From Anastatus disparis (lineage: Eukaryota; Arthropoda; Insecta; Hymenoptera; Eupelmidae), in the NCBI GenBank assembly GCA_017163975.1, contig JAFFSR010000237.1, positions 2,914,001 through 2,978,000 on the forward strand: 64,000 nucleotides of DNA, in the 5' to 3' direction. Position 1 is the first letter of the stretch. Every line of letters starts with the position of its first letter. The notes beneath the pieces were generated by a model. The model was not told where the DNA came from. It worked only from the letters and a program-made list of their open reading frames with translations, and searched no databases. This document shows, one piece after another, positions 44,303-55,827 of this stretch. The translations under genes were made by a program, and so were the position numbers.

Positions 44303-45791
44303 AAATAATAGTATACAAAAGTTCAATTTTACTCATAATTAAAAATTAATACTTTTTGCGAGAGAAAAAAATCAGGAACTGTATGGTTAAGTCAAAAATT
44401 ATTACTTTTTCTTTTTTACTAACTAAAAAGTTTTCGGATATTTTCTCTGTAGTTGCTAAAGTGTACTCGTTCTTTGTGAAAAAATTGAAAAACAAATCGT
44501 TTTAAAACGAATCAACCTGGACAGTTTTATCTATACCAAATAGTATTTTTTTACCAATCAAATAAACTAAAACACCGGCGTATTGAATTTTCGAAAATTT
44601 GAATATATTCTACAACTTATTTTTAACCAAATATATTCTATTGAGTTTATAATTGATTCTTCTTCAATAAAAAGTTTATTGAGAAATTAATTTAACAAAA
44701 AAAAAATTCAAAAAATCAAAATATTTCATAGACCTTAACTTTTAACTCCTTTTATTTGAATTTCTAAAAAATTTTTTGTGTCTGGGGTACCAAATGGAAT
44801 GTATTTCCAAATTTTCAATACTAATCATGTGAGTTGCCATGAAAAGTCTCACATTTAGAAATATGAGTGAGTAATTAAGATGAAAATAAATATTACTTTA
44901 GCATTTAAATATAAATTATCTAAAGGTGAGCTCGCATATCTATGTACTTTTCTAATGAAATAATTTATTTTTTTGCAAAGATTAATAGAGGAAAATGCAT
45001 CTCTTATTAAAAATGCAATATTTCCTTCTTTAAGAAAAAATTAATCGCTTCGTATTATAGAAAAACATAAAAAGAATTTTTAAAATAAAATTTATGGTAA
45101 ACAATTTGATTTTTGAATTCATTCTTGAAAACGAAGAGATGAAATTTAATTTTTGCATCAAAGAAAATATTGTTTATCATGAGGACTGTTAGAGATATGC
45201 TTGTTTAAAGTTGAGCTACAAAAATTAAAAAAAATTCATCAAATAAAAATCATATTCTTCATTGTTACATAAGATATATTTAGCTAAATTGTAGTCCATA
45301 ATAACAATCTAATTTACATAAAATCTATTGTAATTTTAATTGCTTTAAAAGGGCGTGATGTAAGAGTTCGAAATATCTAAAGTAGCATTAAAATTTATTG
45401 TTTTACTGTAAAATTTACTTCAATAGTAGCAAAACAAAATGTATCAGAAATTTATTAATCGGTAGTCCTTTCAATTGCAAAAAATGTAAGAAAGGTGTGG
45501 GTATATTTTTGAATATTTTTTAAAATAAATTATTGTCTAGATATATATTTTTAAAAATATTTCAATTTTTTATTAAAAATATTCATAAATTTCTTACAAT
45601 AAAAAAAACTTGTTAAAAAATACAGTCACAGGATTACATCTTTAATAGGAGCTAAAATGATAATATTGAAAATGTATTACAAAGTTCGCACGAGTCATAG
45701 TAATTCTGATATCGTTACATTTTTCGTCTATTATTTTAAATTACAATCCTTTTCGATTAAAACTTATATTAAGACTTATATAATATTTTCA
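44303..45791. other. 3' flank of PAM2/ankyrin copy 2, non-coding
   Basis: Collinear with 8728-10218; no gene seen. Confidence 0.6.
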
Positions 45792-47486
45792 CTATAAAAG
45801 TGAACTCCCATAAGCATCTTTTGCATTGATGTTAATGCCAGAATTAATTGATATTTCTATCAAATCTTGACACTCTTCTTTAAAAATATAACGCAAAGAT
45901 TTTGAAGTACTCTCCATAATCTCTCTGTATTTTCTCAACAGTTTAACAATATCTAATCGATTATGAAAAATTGCCAAATCGTAAGGTGTGAAATCACGTT
46001 TATCTTTGATTGCAATATCGCAACCACTCGATAAAAGTATTTTGGCAATATTTACATTACCATTCTGAGCTGCTTCGTGCAATGCCGTCAATCCGAAATC
46101 ATCTTTAGCATTGACGTTTGCTTCTTGCTGTATTAGCAGACGTACAAATCTTGCATTACCATATTTGCACGCTAAATGTAAAATGGTTTTGTTGTTCTTA
46201 TATTTAATAATATTTATGTTAGCAAAACCTTTGATTAATTCAGCAAATATATCATAGTTCCTTAATTTTAATGATATACTCAGTGGAGTATTTCCGTACT
46301 CATCTTTTATATCGGTAGGTGCTCCACTATCTAATAATGATTTCAACTTTTCCAATGAGCCCATATGCACTGCTATATGTAACGCTGTTGTTTTAAATAT
46401 TTTATCACAGCAAGTGCACCTAACTGAATAAATAAATTTATCAAAAACATTGTCAAAATTATCTATAGTTTCGTTAAAGGAACCCTTTTTCAAAATGTCA
46501 CACAACTTGTATAGCCGCTCACTATTATCTATTATGGAATCTGATATGCGTATTAAATCTTGATTAGATTGTTTATCGTCCAAAACACTAGAAAAGTCAC
46601 TGCTTTCACTGGAAGAATCTTCTGAACTGTATTCTCGTGATGGTACAAAGGGCAGTGCATATACGTTGAGTGTTCTTGTAAGTAGTTTGGTCGTACAAAA
46701 CTCATACAGGCGATCAATGTTATCAGGAATGAATTTTAATATTTGCATTGAATCTATAATCAATTGATAACCAGCCGAAACACTAGAATAGCCACTGCTT
46801 GTACTAGAATAATCTTCTGAATTGTATTCTCTAGATGGTAAAAAATACAATGCATAGACATTCAATGTTCTCACAACTTGTTTGGTTTTAGAAAAATTGT
46901 ACATATTAAAAGATGGTAGAAAAGACTGCGTGTGTACATTGAGTATACTTTTTTTACAGAATGGAATGAATAGTAATGTATGTACATTCAGTTTCCTTTT
47001 CTTAGACGATGGAATAAAAATCTTAGCATCAACGTTAAGTATTTTCTTGCTATAAGATGGAGTAAATGGCAGTGCATTTGCATTCAGTTTACTTTTTTTA
47101 AACGATGGTACAAATACCATTGCATTGACATTGAGTATACTCTTATTGTTTGACGGTATGAAAGGCAACGCATTTACATTCAGTTTCCTTTTCTTAGATG
47201 ATGGAATAAAAATCTCAGCATCAACGTTAAGTATATTCTTATTATAAGATGGAATGAATGGCAGTGCATTTGCATTCAGTTTACTTTTTTCAAATAATGG
47301 TATAAATACCGTTGCATTGACATTGAGTATACTTTTATTGTATGACGGTACGAAAGGCAATGCATTCACATTTAGGTTCCTTTTCTTAGACGACGGAATA
47401 AAAACCGCAGCATCAACATTAAGTATACTATTATAAGATGGAATGAATGGTGATGTATTTACATTCAACATTGTATTATTGAACAT
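45792..47486 (-). CDS. PAM2-array / ankyrin-repeat protein, copy 2 (564 aa)
   Basis: Same length and layout as copy 1, ATG at 47486: 14 LNxxAxxFxP motifs (residues 7-283), two modules with the Ser/Glu linker and the IxDNxxRLYxxC helix, five ankyrin repeats, and a truncated sixth. About ten residues differ from copy 1 (for example ALY for ALS at about 213, TKLL for TKLV, HEAAQNG for HEVSQNG, CDIAI for CDTAI, REIM for REIL, RYIF for RHIF). By eye, most nucleotide differences between the two are non-synonymous. At several sites copy 2 agrees with copy 3, so copy 1 carries the derived state there. Confidence 0.85.
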   Translation of the reverse strand: MFNNTMLNVNTSPFIPSYNSILNVDAAVFIPSSKKRNLNVNALPFVPSYNKSILNVNATVFIPLFEKSKLNANALPFIPSYNKNILNVDAEIFIPSSKKRKLNVNALPFIPSNNKSILNVNAMVFVPSFKKSKLNANALPFTPSYSKKILNVDAKIFIPSSKKRKLNVHTLLFIPFCKKSILNVHTQSFLPSFNMYNFSKTKQVVRTLNVYALYFLPSREYNSEDYSSTSSGYSSVSAGYQLIIDSMQILKFIPDNIDRLYEFCTTKLLTRTLNVYALPFVPSREYSSEDSSSESSDFSSVLDDKQSNQDLIRISDSIIDNSERLYKLCDILKKGSFNETIDNFDNVFDKFIYSVRCTCCDKIFKTTALHIAVHMGSLEKLKSLLDSGAPTDIKDEYGNTPLSISLKLRNYDIFAELIKGFANINIIKYKNNKTILHLACKYGNARFVRLLIQQEANVNAKDDFGLTALHEAAQNGNVNIAKILLSSGCDIAIKDKRDFTPYDLAIFHNRLDIVKLLRKYREIMESTSKSLRYIFKEECQDLIEISINSGININAKDAYGSSLL

Positions 47487-47585
47487 TTTTAAGAATAAAA
47501 AATTGATTATACAAAATTTGAAACTTATAACAGGTTAACTAATTATAAAAGTATTATTTTGAATTGATCAGTATAGTTACAAATT

Positions 47586-47869
47586 CAAAAAATGTTGAAC
47601 TACGAATATCTATGAAATACTTGTTTGATGTTAATTGATCAGTACTTAAGAGTGAACTGAAGATATTTTTGACAAGCACCTTATTTATATGTGAGCAGAT
47701 TCAAATTACTCTTACCTAAGGTAATAATAAAAATGTTGAACTATGAATATCTATGAAATACTTGCTTGATATCAATTGATCAGTACTTAAGAGTGAACTG
47801 AAGATATTTTTGGCAAGCACCTTATTTATATGTGAGCAGATTCAAATTATTCTTACCTAAGGTAATAAA
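47586..47869 (-). promoter_or_regulatory. Tandemly duplicated core promoter of PAM2/ankyrin copy 2
   Basis: Same double arrangement as copy 1: TATAAATA at 47682-47689 and 47823-47830, with TCAGTT initiators whose A lies at 47658 and 47799, each 31 bp downstream. The duplication therefore predates the split of copies 1 and 2. Confidence 0.7.
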
Positions 47870-49381
47870 ATTATTATTCTTTAATCCTAAATTTTTGACG
47901 TGGGAGGAGGAAATAGGTATACAACAATAAAAATTCTTATTACATCTAGGATTAAGGGATTAGTGTATTGATTCTTTAATCTCACTAGCATTGAAGATTT
48001 TAAGGATTTAATACCTGAATTACTTTTGAGTTGACAATCAAAACTTTCTAAAGTAATTAAAGAATTAAGAAATTAAAAAATTTTTATGTTTAATATTGAA
48101 TTTTGTCCAAAATTCAAATTGTTTCTTTTCAAACCGTTCAAATTGTTTAACAAATTAATATTATTAATTAAATAAAACTAAAAATTAAAATATTAATTTA
48201 TATGTGTTTTCGTATATTTGCATCTAATAATGTACATTTCCGTAACCAAAATAAGAGTCACGTGTAAATATATGCTGTGTAGAAAATAATAAATGATTTT
48301 CAAATTAATATTCATATTTAAAAAAAATTTATACAATACACATATGGTACCCTGCAAAAATCAGTGTATTTTACATCAATTCACAAAAAAGATACAAGTT
48401 TTTGCTGTGTATGCTGAAATTTGAATTTTTCGAACTACTGAAGTAAGCTTTGGACATTCTTTAATAAAGTTATATCACTGTAATTAGAGTGAAAATCCAA
48501 AAAATAAGATGAAAATATTGAAATTTATTTAAAAATTGATATTTTTTGTTGAAAAATTAGAAATTTCCAATTTTCTAAGAATCCCTTCATTTATGCAAGA
48601 ATGACATTATGAAGTCAAATTTATTTGGTAGTTATATTAGTTCATTAGGTTATTAGAGACCTTACGGCCCACGAGTTATGGGTTCGAAGGTTCAGCGAGT
48701 GATCATGGAAGTATGACAAAATAACCTCAAGGGCTTACAATAAAGGTACTTATGTCTACTTTAAGTTAGTGTTTACAATATTTTAAAATTAATTCAAAGA
48801 TTAATAAAAAAATTATATTTTGGTTCTCAGGTTCCAATATATATGTATCTACTTGGATAATATAAGTAGATTTCAAATGTGTAATATTCATTTAACATAA
48901 CATTAGTTTGGATCGAAAAAAACATTTTTTATTGAAAAGTTGCCTCATACATGGGGCAACTTGCCTTTTGAGTTGGGGCTATTTTCCGATTGTACTATTA
49001 AACTTGGAAAATACAATTAAATTTCTTATTTAACGAATTTTTTCATATTTTTGACTATTTTATTAATCATTAATACATTAATAATCACAAAAAGATAATA
49101 TTAACAAAATAATATTTGTATGAATATTAAATAAATTACTATTGATATAAAATGAATAAAAAAGCGATTTTCCAAAAAATTCGTATTAATTAACATTGTA
49201 TTGGAAAGTTGCCCCAAATGATTAAAAATCTTTGAACTGTCAATACTAAACTTAAACTTAACGTATCGGGTTATAATAGGTGTCAAAATTTTTGTTTTTT
49301 AATGTACCATAAACTTATTATTACGTGACGAATTGTTTCGTTCACACAGAATTATGAGATGTATTTTTAGACAACTTTTTA
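47870..49381. other. Upstream non-coding part of amplicon copy 2
   Basis: Collinear with 12297-13561 and 16187-16434. It contains the empty site (about 49130) for the 2.6-kb palindrome block of copy 1. No gene. Confidence 0.6.
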
Positions 49382-49424
49382 TTTTTGCAGCGCTTTCCAA
49401 AAGTTTTGGAAAGCGCTGCAAAAA
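49382..49424. repeat. Perfect 21-bp-arm palindrome (copy 2)
   Basis: Identical to 16435-16477 except for the central base (G instead of A). Confidence 0.85.
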
Positions 49425-49619
49425 AAAAGAAGTGGGTATTACGAATTCAAATTATCAAGTAATCTACTAGAAGTTGTACAAAAAAGTTCGTTTTTATATA
49501 TATTTTTAATCTACCTTGCTGACCCCGGATAAAAATTTTCATGGGTGAGATTATTAAGCATTCTTAAAGTTACCCCATCTGGAAATTTGCCCCCCTCTCC
49601 CTTATACAATTTGTTTTTT

Positions 49620-50135
49620 ACAGATAGTGATTGAAATTCCGTACAATTTTCTTGCAAATGTTAGAACAAATCTATCGAATAACTTACGTAAAATAAAGAG
49701 AAAATAAAAAAAGAAGAATCAAAATTATATTTAAAATATTTGAAATTCTCTGTAACTATACTAAGAAAATTAGTTTTCAAAAGCTTGTTTTTTTCAGACA
49801 GTACCAAATAACTCACATACAAATTTTGGAGCAAATCCATCGAGTAGTTTACGTAAAATAGAAAATAAATAAATAATGAAAATTAAAAAAAAATTTTCAC
49901 AATGCTCTAAAACTAAAACCACGCTAAGAAAATCAGATTTCAAAAATTTTTCTTCTTTTGGCAATCGCAAAGAAGTTTCATGCAAATTTTTAAGCAAATT
50001 CATTGAGTAGTTTGCGTAAAAATTACGCTAAGAAAATTAGTTTACAAAAGTTTTTCTTCTTTTCGCAATCGCAAAGAAGTTTCATGCAAATTTTTAAGCA
50101 AAATCATCATATAGTTTGCGTAAAAGACAAAAAAA
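49620..50135. repeat. Degenerate tandem array, unit about 100-110 bp, 4 units
   Basis: Units share CTAAGAAAATTAGTTTTCAAAA, a CTTCTTTT-G-CAATCGCAAAG block, CATGCAAATTTT-GCAAAT and TAGTTTGCGTAAAA. The last two units are most alike, the first is most diverged. The array runs into the last coding exon of the F-box/LRR gene, whose final codons derive from the last unit. Confidence 0.7.
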
Positions 50136-52166
50136 ATTTATCAGTAACTATCTGTAGTAGCGGTGAAACCGAATTAATCTGTTTGACATCGATGCCCGTT
50201 CCATATACATACATTTTAAGTATAACATTGATGGTGCGATTTTTCATAGCTTTGATTGCAGTTTCAACTAATTCATTGCTTAAATGACTACATTCTTGGA
50301 AATCGAGAATCTCAATATTATGCGACTTTTGAATTAAATGGCACAGGCCTAGATTTTTAAGATTTTTATTCGATCCACATATCAATGCACGTAAATTTGG
50401 CATATCTGTCAATATCTCATCCGTAATTTTGTCAAGATGGCGTATGTTAAGGTATTGAAGTTTAGGTAATGAGACAATATTAGCCAAGCCTTCATTACTA
50501 ACTTTGTAACAATCTGCAAGTATAAAATTACCTATATTAACTAAACATTAAAAATGAAAATAGATACCTTAAATTTATAAAAATTACTATTCTAATCGAA
50601 TAAACTATATTTTATTATTTATAATATTAAAAATTTAAGAAAAAATAAATTCAAGGATTTCCAAAATACTTTATTATAAAAAATTATTCATTAAATATAA
50701 AAAATAATGTTCTAATAATGAACCGCAATATGTTGCATCAAAATCAATTAAAAATTTCAGATACGTTATATAATTATTTACATATAAACAAAAAAAAATA
50801 TTTACTTACTGCAAAGTGTTACATATTGCAATCGTTGGCAATGTGCTCCAATTGTTTTTAAAGTTGTATCATCTACACAATGATTGTTTGAAAAATTTAA
50901 GACTACAAGTTTGATTAATTGCGAAATAGGTGATAAATCAATTTCCTTCGGAATATAGAATAAAGGATTATTCCCAGCTGTTTGGTGATAATACATAAGA
51001 TGCAAATTTCTTAAATTTTTTGCATAAAAACATATATCTTTTATCATTTCATCATTTATAGTTTTACAGCTATTTAATGTTAACGTATGCAATTTTTGCA
51101 ATTGGTTTACAGCCTGTTAATGAATAAAACATATAAAATCAAAATTTAAATGAATAATAAACAAATTAAAATATATAATTAACTTACTTTAACAATATAA
51201 TGCGGTGATATATAAAAGGAGCAAGTTGTAATAAGTGTTTCTATAGAATCTATAGGTAGATTCAATAAACATTCTCCAGTGATTGTAGTAAAACCTAATT
51301 CAATATACCGAAGTTTCTTATTATTTAGGAACAACTGTGATAACTTATTTTCATATGTTAAATCTTCAATTGATGCTTGATCTTCCGGATGCTGAGAAGG
51401 CAAGGGAAGTGAATTATGAATAATTCTAATGTCCCGTAAATTAGGACAATATCTTGTTAAGGCTGATATAACTTCTCCACTGAAGTTTTTTCGAAGAAAG
51501 GGAGCTTTTGAGAAATCGATATGGGTGACAAAAAAGCCACAATGGTATAATACTTTTTCAAGATTTGGAATCATCACGAGGCTTTGAGTGGAAAGGCTGT
51601 CGTCGTCGACACCCCATGTTTCTTTTGTGCAATCAAATTTCTTAAAAGTGTTCCAAGATTGCAGACTAACAATTCTCCATCGTTTACAAACTATAAACAA
51701 ATGTCAAATAAATAATTATAAAGTTGAGTCATGTTTATTTACACGAAGAGAGATGCTGTAGAAAAAATGACTATTTTACAGTAGTAACCGTGGGACACAT
51801 ACTTGAATTTGCACAAAGTAAAAATGTACTTGGTGTATTAGAATGTTTACTACATATATAGCAATTTTTACTATTCAAAATAGTAATTTTTATACAAAAT
51901 AAAGTATGTCTCACAGTCACTATGTTAAATAGTAATTTTTACGATAGAATTTTTCTCCGTGTATGTTTTTATAAATAAATAAATAATAATTATTGCATAT
52001 TGTGCCTATAAGTAATACCTCTTTGCAATTTAAAGCGATCTATCAATGGAAGGAAAGTAAAGATATGCATTAAGCAATCATCATTTAGTTTGTGTATTTT
52101 TGCCTCATCATTTAGTATGCATTCAGTAGAAATATCTGTAACATGTTTGTAATTAATTTCTAGTGC
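50107..52166 (-). CDS. F-box / leucine-rich-repeat protein (FBXL-like), four exons seen, N terminus missing
   Basis: Exons 52166-52019, 51690-51188, 51113-50810 and 50513-50107; phases agree at every GT-AG junction, giving 453 residues. The F-box is split by intron 1: KLNDDCLMHIFTFLPLIDRFKLQR | VCKRWRIVSLQSW. It is followed by LRRs of the cysteine-containing type, for example LVMIPNLEKVLYHC, YCPNLRDIRIIHN, NKKLRYIELGFTTIT, LHTLTLNSCKTINDEMI, LQYLNIRHLDKITDEIL and NIEILDFQECSHLSNELV. F-box proteins recruit substrates to SCF (SKP1-CUL1) ubiquitin ligases; the LRRs bind the substrate, unknown here. Exon 1 has an acceptor (TATACTTCAG) and no in-frame ATG, so at least one more 5' exon exists upstream of 52166. 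The last codons come from a tandem repeat unit. Confidence 0.75.
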
Positions 52167-53407
52167 CTGAAGTATAAAATAATATGCTATGAAATGCTTT
52201 TACATATAAAGATTCAATCGGCATCATTTATTGACGGTTTAAATTTGTCTTTCTCGAAAAAAAAGATTAACAATCAAATCACTAAAATAATTAGGTAAAA
52301 ATTAAAAAATTAAATATATTTGTAAAGCTTTTCTTTATTACTTTATCATTATTTGTTTTCTATATTTTCTAATAAGATCAAAGAATGCAAGAAATGTATG
52401 GGATAATCGCGGATCCCATCATAAAAGATTGAAATTAATAAAAGTTATCATTTCAAAAAAACTAAATACGGAATACTGTAATGTGCATTAGTTAGGATTA
52501 GAAAAAAAATTCAGTTTCGTTATTGATTTTTATGAAATTTAATAATGGAAAGAGAATAGACAATCATTAGCTTGACAACTTTCTAATATTTTAATACTAT
52601 GGAGCTTGTCAAATTTCTTATATTTTAATACTATGTTTAAAATTGCAATTTTGGAAAATTCGCCTCTCAACTTTTGTCTTCAACATCAAAAGTTCGCAAT
52701 TATGCGGTTAAATTACACTCGAACCTCGCTATACCAAGCTTCGCAATCATAAACATTTAGACCCCGCTATTACAAATACAATGTCTTCCTTTCTTCTCTC
52801 ATTATTCTGTCTTTTCATAAGAAAATGCCTCCCTTTTTCGCATCTATTTTGTATCTAGGTTTGGTAGCATTGAATGGTAATCTCTTGCTCGAAATGGTGA
52901 GGTAAAACATTCCCGATGTACTTAGAATTTCGACATTTGAAAATAAATAAATTTAGAAAGATATTTTTTACACTTAAATTTGCGAATGATTGTACTAAAT
53001 ATTTATAAAGTAAAATTTTCAGATTTAAATATTTAAAAGCAAAAAATTTGTCAAAAAGCAGTTAAAGTCAAAAAAGCGTTGAAGCCACATATTGATGAAA
53101 ATAGTATTTTTTGTATAAAACAATTATGATATTGTCCTATTTTAATAATTAAAATTGTGTTATAAATATCTTCAAAATTTGGTCGAATTGGACAATGCTT
53201 ATACGGAGTATTCGCGCTGTGTACCCTAAAAGTAGGTTCGAGACCCTGAATTGTGTTCTATAAATACAATACATGTAAGAGAGAGAGAATGCTTATAGCT
53301 GGTGAAAATGATAGGCGTAACTCTCTTTATTCATTAAAAAAATTACTTATATTCATTTCTTATGATTATTCACTATAATTAATGATTCATAAAAATAATA
53401 GTATATT
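52167..53407. other. Region upstream of the F-box/LRR gene
   Basis: Must contain a further 5' exon of that gene, which I could not place. Otherwise AT-rich. A CTCGAACCTCGCTATACCAAG word at 52727 resembles a pogo-type terminus but has no partner. Confidence 0.45.
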
Positions 53408-53527
53408 ATGCACCTAGGGAGGTAAAATAAAGGACAGGCCGTAGCACGAGTGAATTGACACCCGAGGCGAAGCCGAGGGTGGCAAACTCGTACTATGGGT
53501 TGTCCATTTTACCTTCCGTGGTGCATA
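53408..53527. repeat. 120-bp hairpin with GAGGCGAAGCCGAG core
   Basis: Nested pairing: ATGCACC/GGTGCAT, GGTAAAAT/ATTTTACC, GGACA/TGTCC, ACGAGT/ACTCGT, then CACCC around the core (53459-53481) with a GGC-GAA-GCC tip. Its right end runs into ATATACGATTTTTTT, a motif shared with 54269 and 59185. Confidence 0.75.
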
Positions 53528-53532
53528 TACGA

Positions 53533-53622
53533 TTTTTTTCAACAATGAGGCTAAAATTAGCACTTTTCGTTTTCCGTGCCGGGAGCAAAAGTGGTATTTT
53601 TAGCCCACTGTTGAAAAAAATA
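53533..53622. repeat. Hairpin TTTTTTTCAACA ... TGTTGAAAAAAA
   Basis: About 35-bp imperfect arms (CAACAATGAGGCTAAAA pairs with TTTTAGCCCACTGTTG, and GCACTTTT with AAAAGTGG). It abuts the previous hairpin and, further out, 53515-53655 pairs with 54239-54285, so the region 53.4-54.3 kb is a nested inverted-repeat composite. Confidence 0.65.
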
Positions 53623-54296
53623 AGTTTTTTCTCATACTCCGGCTAAAAACACGTCATTAATGCTCGAACGCAAGCAGTACAAATTTATGCTTTCACGCTC
53701 CGACTTATTTTTCTGTTCTCGAGTCTCTCGTGCGTTTTAAGAGTGGGGAGTATACGCTTAGCCTTTTCTGTTTACCGGTTATAAGCATCAACTCTCTCTC
53801 TCTCTTTCTTTCTTTCATGTATATTATAGTCTATATTCTTTTCAATTCATCAGCAAGAACATTTGCTCTCTCTCTTTCTCTCTCTTTTATATGTATTATA
53901 GTCTACCCTGTTCTATTCAAACATAGACTCTCTCATATGTATCATAGAAAAGTTTGTAAAAAATATTTTTTGTTATAAAAAGTTAGAATGTGTGATGCGA
54001 TTGATTGTGTAATTTAATTTTTTAGTTTTTAGAATTATATTTGTTTTATTTTTATGAATTATAATCTATAGTGTGTTATAATAAGAGTATAAGTAGAGTG
54101 TATTATAATGATATATTGATTTAATGAATTATCACCAGTGAGAGAGTAGCAGACAAAGAGGAAACATATTTGGCCGAGAGTAGCAGATGATTTTTCGCGC
54201 TGGTTTTTCATTACTGATGAATTATCAAGTCCAAGTTGTACGTGTTTTAGCCCGGTATGAGAAAAAATCGTATATGCCACTTGGGATAAAAATGTG

Positions 54297-54366
54297 ACAC
54301 TATAGGCCGGCATTTTAGCTCTCTCAGCTTCGCCTCGAGAGCTAAATCCATGCCGGCCTACAGTGT
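54297..54366. repeat. 70-bp hairpin with AGCTTCGCC core
   Basis: ACACTATAGGCCGGCA pairs with TGCCGGCCTACAGTGT, and AGCTCTC with GAGAGCT, around CAGCTTCGCCTC. It lies next to AAAAAATCGTATATGCC (54264-54280). Confidence 0.75.
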
Positions 54367-55631
54367 TTGGAAAAAATTATCATATCTTGGAAAAAAAGTG
54401 TCGTAGAAAAATTCCAAAAAACAATTTTAAAGCACTCCTCAAGATCTTTAAAAACAATGTAAAAAATTATTTTCAAAGATTTTTATCGCATTAAAAAATT
54501 ACTTGAAAATAAACATTTTTTGCCAAATTTTTAAATTTTGTTCTAAACTAAGATTTCTTTAGGTATACAAATTTACCACAGTTTTTGTTTTCTGAATTTC
54601 TTGAAAGTTGAAAAACAGATGATCGATGGTTTGAGTCCTCCATAATTTCCATTTTTTATCTTGTTACGAAGAAATATTATAATATTTCTGAAAACGAATA
54701 AAAAAGACAATATTTTACTCTTTAATTCACAAAAACTATTATTGAGAAGTGTTGTTTAGCTATACTAAGTTTGGCCTTCTACCTGCACTGTGCACGCTCT
54801 TGTTAAACATAAAAGATTGAAATATTTTCAGCGCACTTACCTGAAAAAAGTTGGAGTGAACTAGTTCTAGCGACAGAGCTGCCACCTTTAAAAGTGGTGA
54901 GTTCTTCAACTAGCTTTGAGGAAAAAACCAGAGTTTCAGTTTCAGTTTCTGATTTTGGTAGCATTATTGTTCCAATGGCATCCATTACGATACCAATATT
55001 TTTCTATTCTATAGTAGGTTATTTGCATTTCAAGAGGTTTATCCAATTTTTCAGTTTCTTAGGAAGTTTCTAAAAATTTGTGTAGCTGAATCCCTTACCT
55101 ACAACTAGCTTAGTCAAATTTCAGGAAGTCTAAATTCAGCATGTTTTAGATATTCCAATGCAAAGTTCGTCAATTTATCATGAAAGATATAATTTTTAGC
55201 AAGCATATAACTTTTTAAATAATCTTAAAAATTTTTTTTTTTTTAAATCAAAAAGACTAGCTTCATATTTATTGAGAAATCTTTCACAGAAGTATACGAA
55301 ATCACGCTTACATTTTTCATATAGAAAATGCATGGAGCCAGCGATGTTAAAATCTGACAATGCTATTTTATTCGAATTTGAATTCTTATTTTAAGAATAT
55401 TACAATCGAGTTATTAAAAATTCAACTGCTACCAAATATAATTTATTTTTTATTCGGAAATCGATATTTTGACTTCTCAGTTTTACCAAGAATTAAAAAA
55501 TCAATTGAAAAAAATCTTGACAGCTTTACCTCGAATCTTATCAAATAACAAAATCATTTTGATTTTTTGATAATTCTTGATGTTTATACTTATTACATAA
55601 ATTAATTTATATTAACCATAATGTTAAAAAA
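54367..55631. other. Intergenic AT-rich spacer
   Basis: No gene recognised. A 60-codon frame at 54985-54803 and a 62-codon frame at 55360-55548 have no supporting features. Confidence 0.5.
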
Positions 55632-55827
55632 GGTAGTCGGTGGTTCACTCGGTAGAGCGATAGATTCATAATCTAGATTCAGAATCGCGTTCTCGGTGGG
55701 CAATTGACTCCAGCACCACTGTACGTTACATGTTCTTTGTTCACAAACACACTCAAATGATCTCCGTCGCTAATTAGCATCGTAATAATTGCATGAATAC
55801 AGCGACGTTAAATAAAATTTAAAAAAA
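55632..55827 (+). mobile_element. tRNA-derived SINE, copy 1 (about 195 bp)
   Basis: The head GGTAGTCGGTGGTTCACTCGG contains an A box; the anticodon-arm-like GATTCATAATC follows. The B box is degraded. The body (CACCACTGTACGTTACATGT, TTTGTTCACAAA, CTCCGTCGCTAATTAG, ACGTTAAATAAA) and the A-rich tail match 58061-58258 with roughly three-quarters identity. Confidence 0.75.

Larger units (their letters stand above)
42594..49569. repeat. Amplicon copy 2 (least interrupted, 6.98 kb)
   Basis: Collinear with copy 1 from ATTTTAAAATTACT to ATTCTTAAAG. It lacks the LINE, the 128-bp MITE and the palindrome block found in copy 1, so it is the best guide to the ancestral unit. It contains the GC-rich insert, the PAM2/ankyrin gene, the double promoter and the terminal palindrome. 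Confidence 0.92.

Noticed and set aside
52727..52747. pogo-like terminus (CTCGAACCTCGCTATACCAAG)
   Set aside because: No inverted partner or flanking TA pair found within 1 kb, so no element can be delimited.
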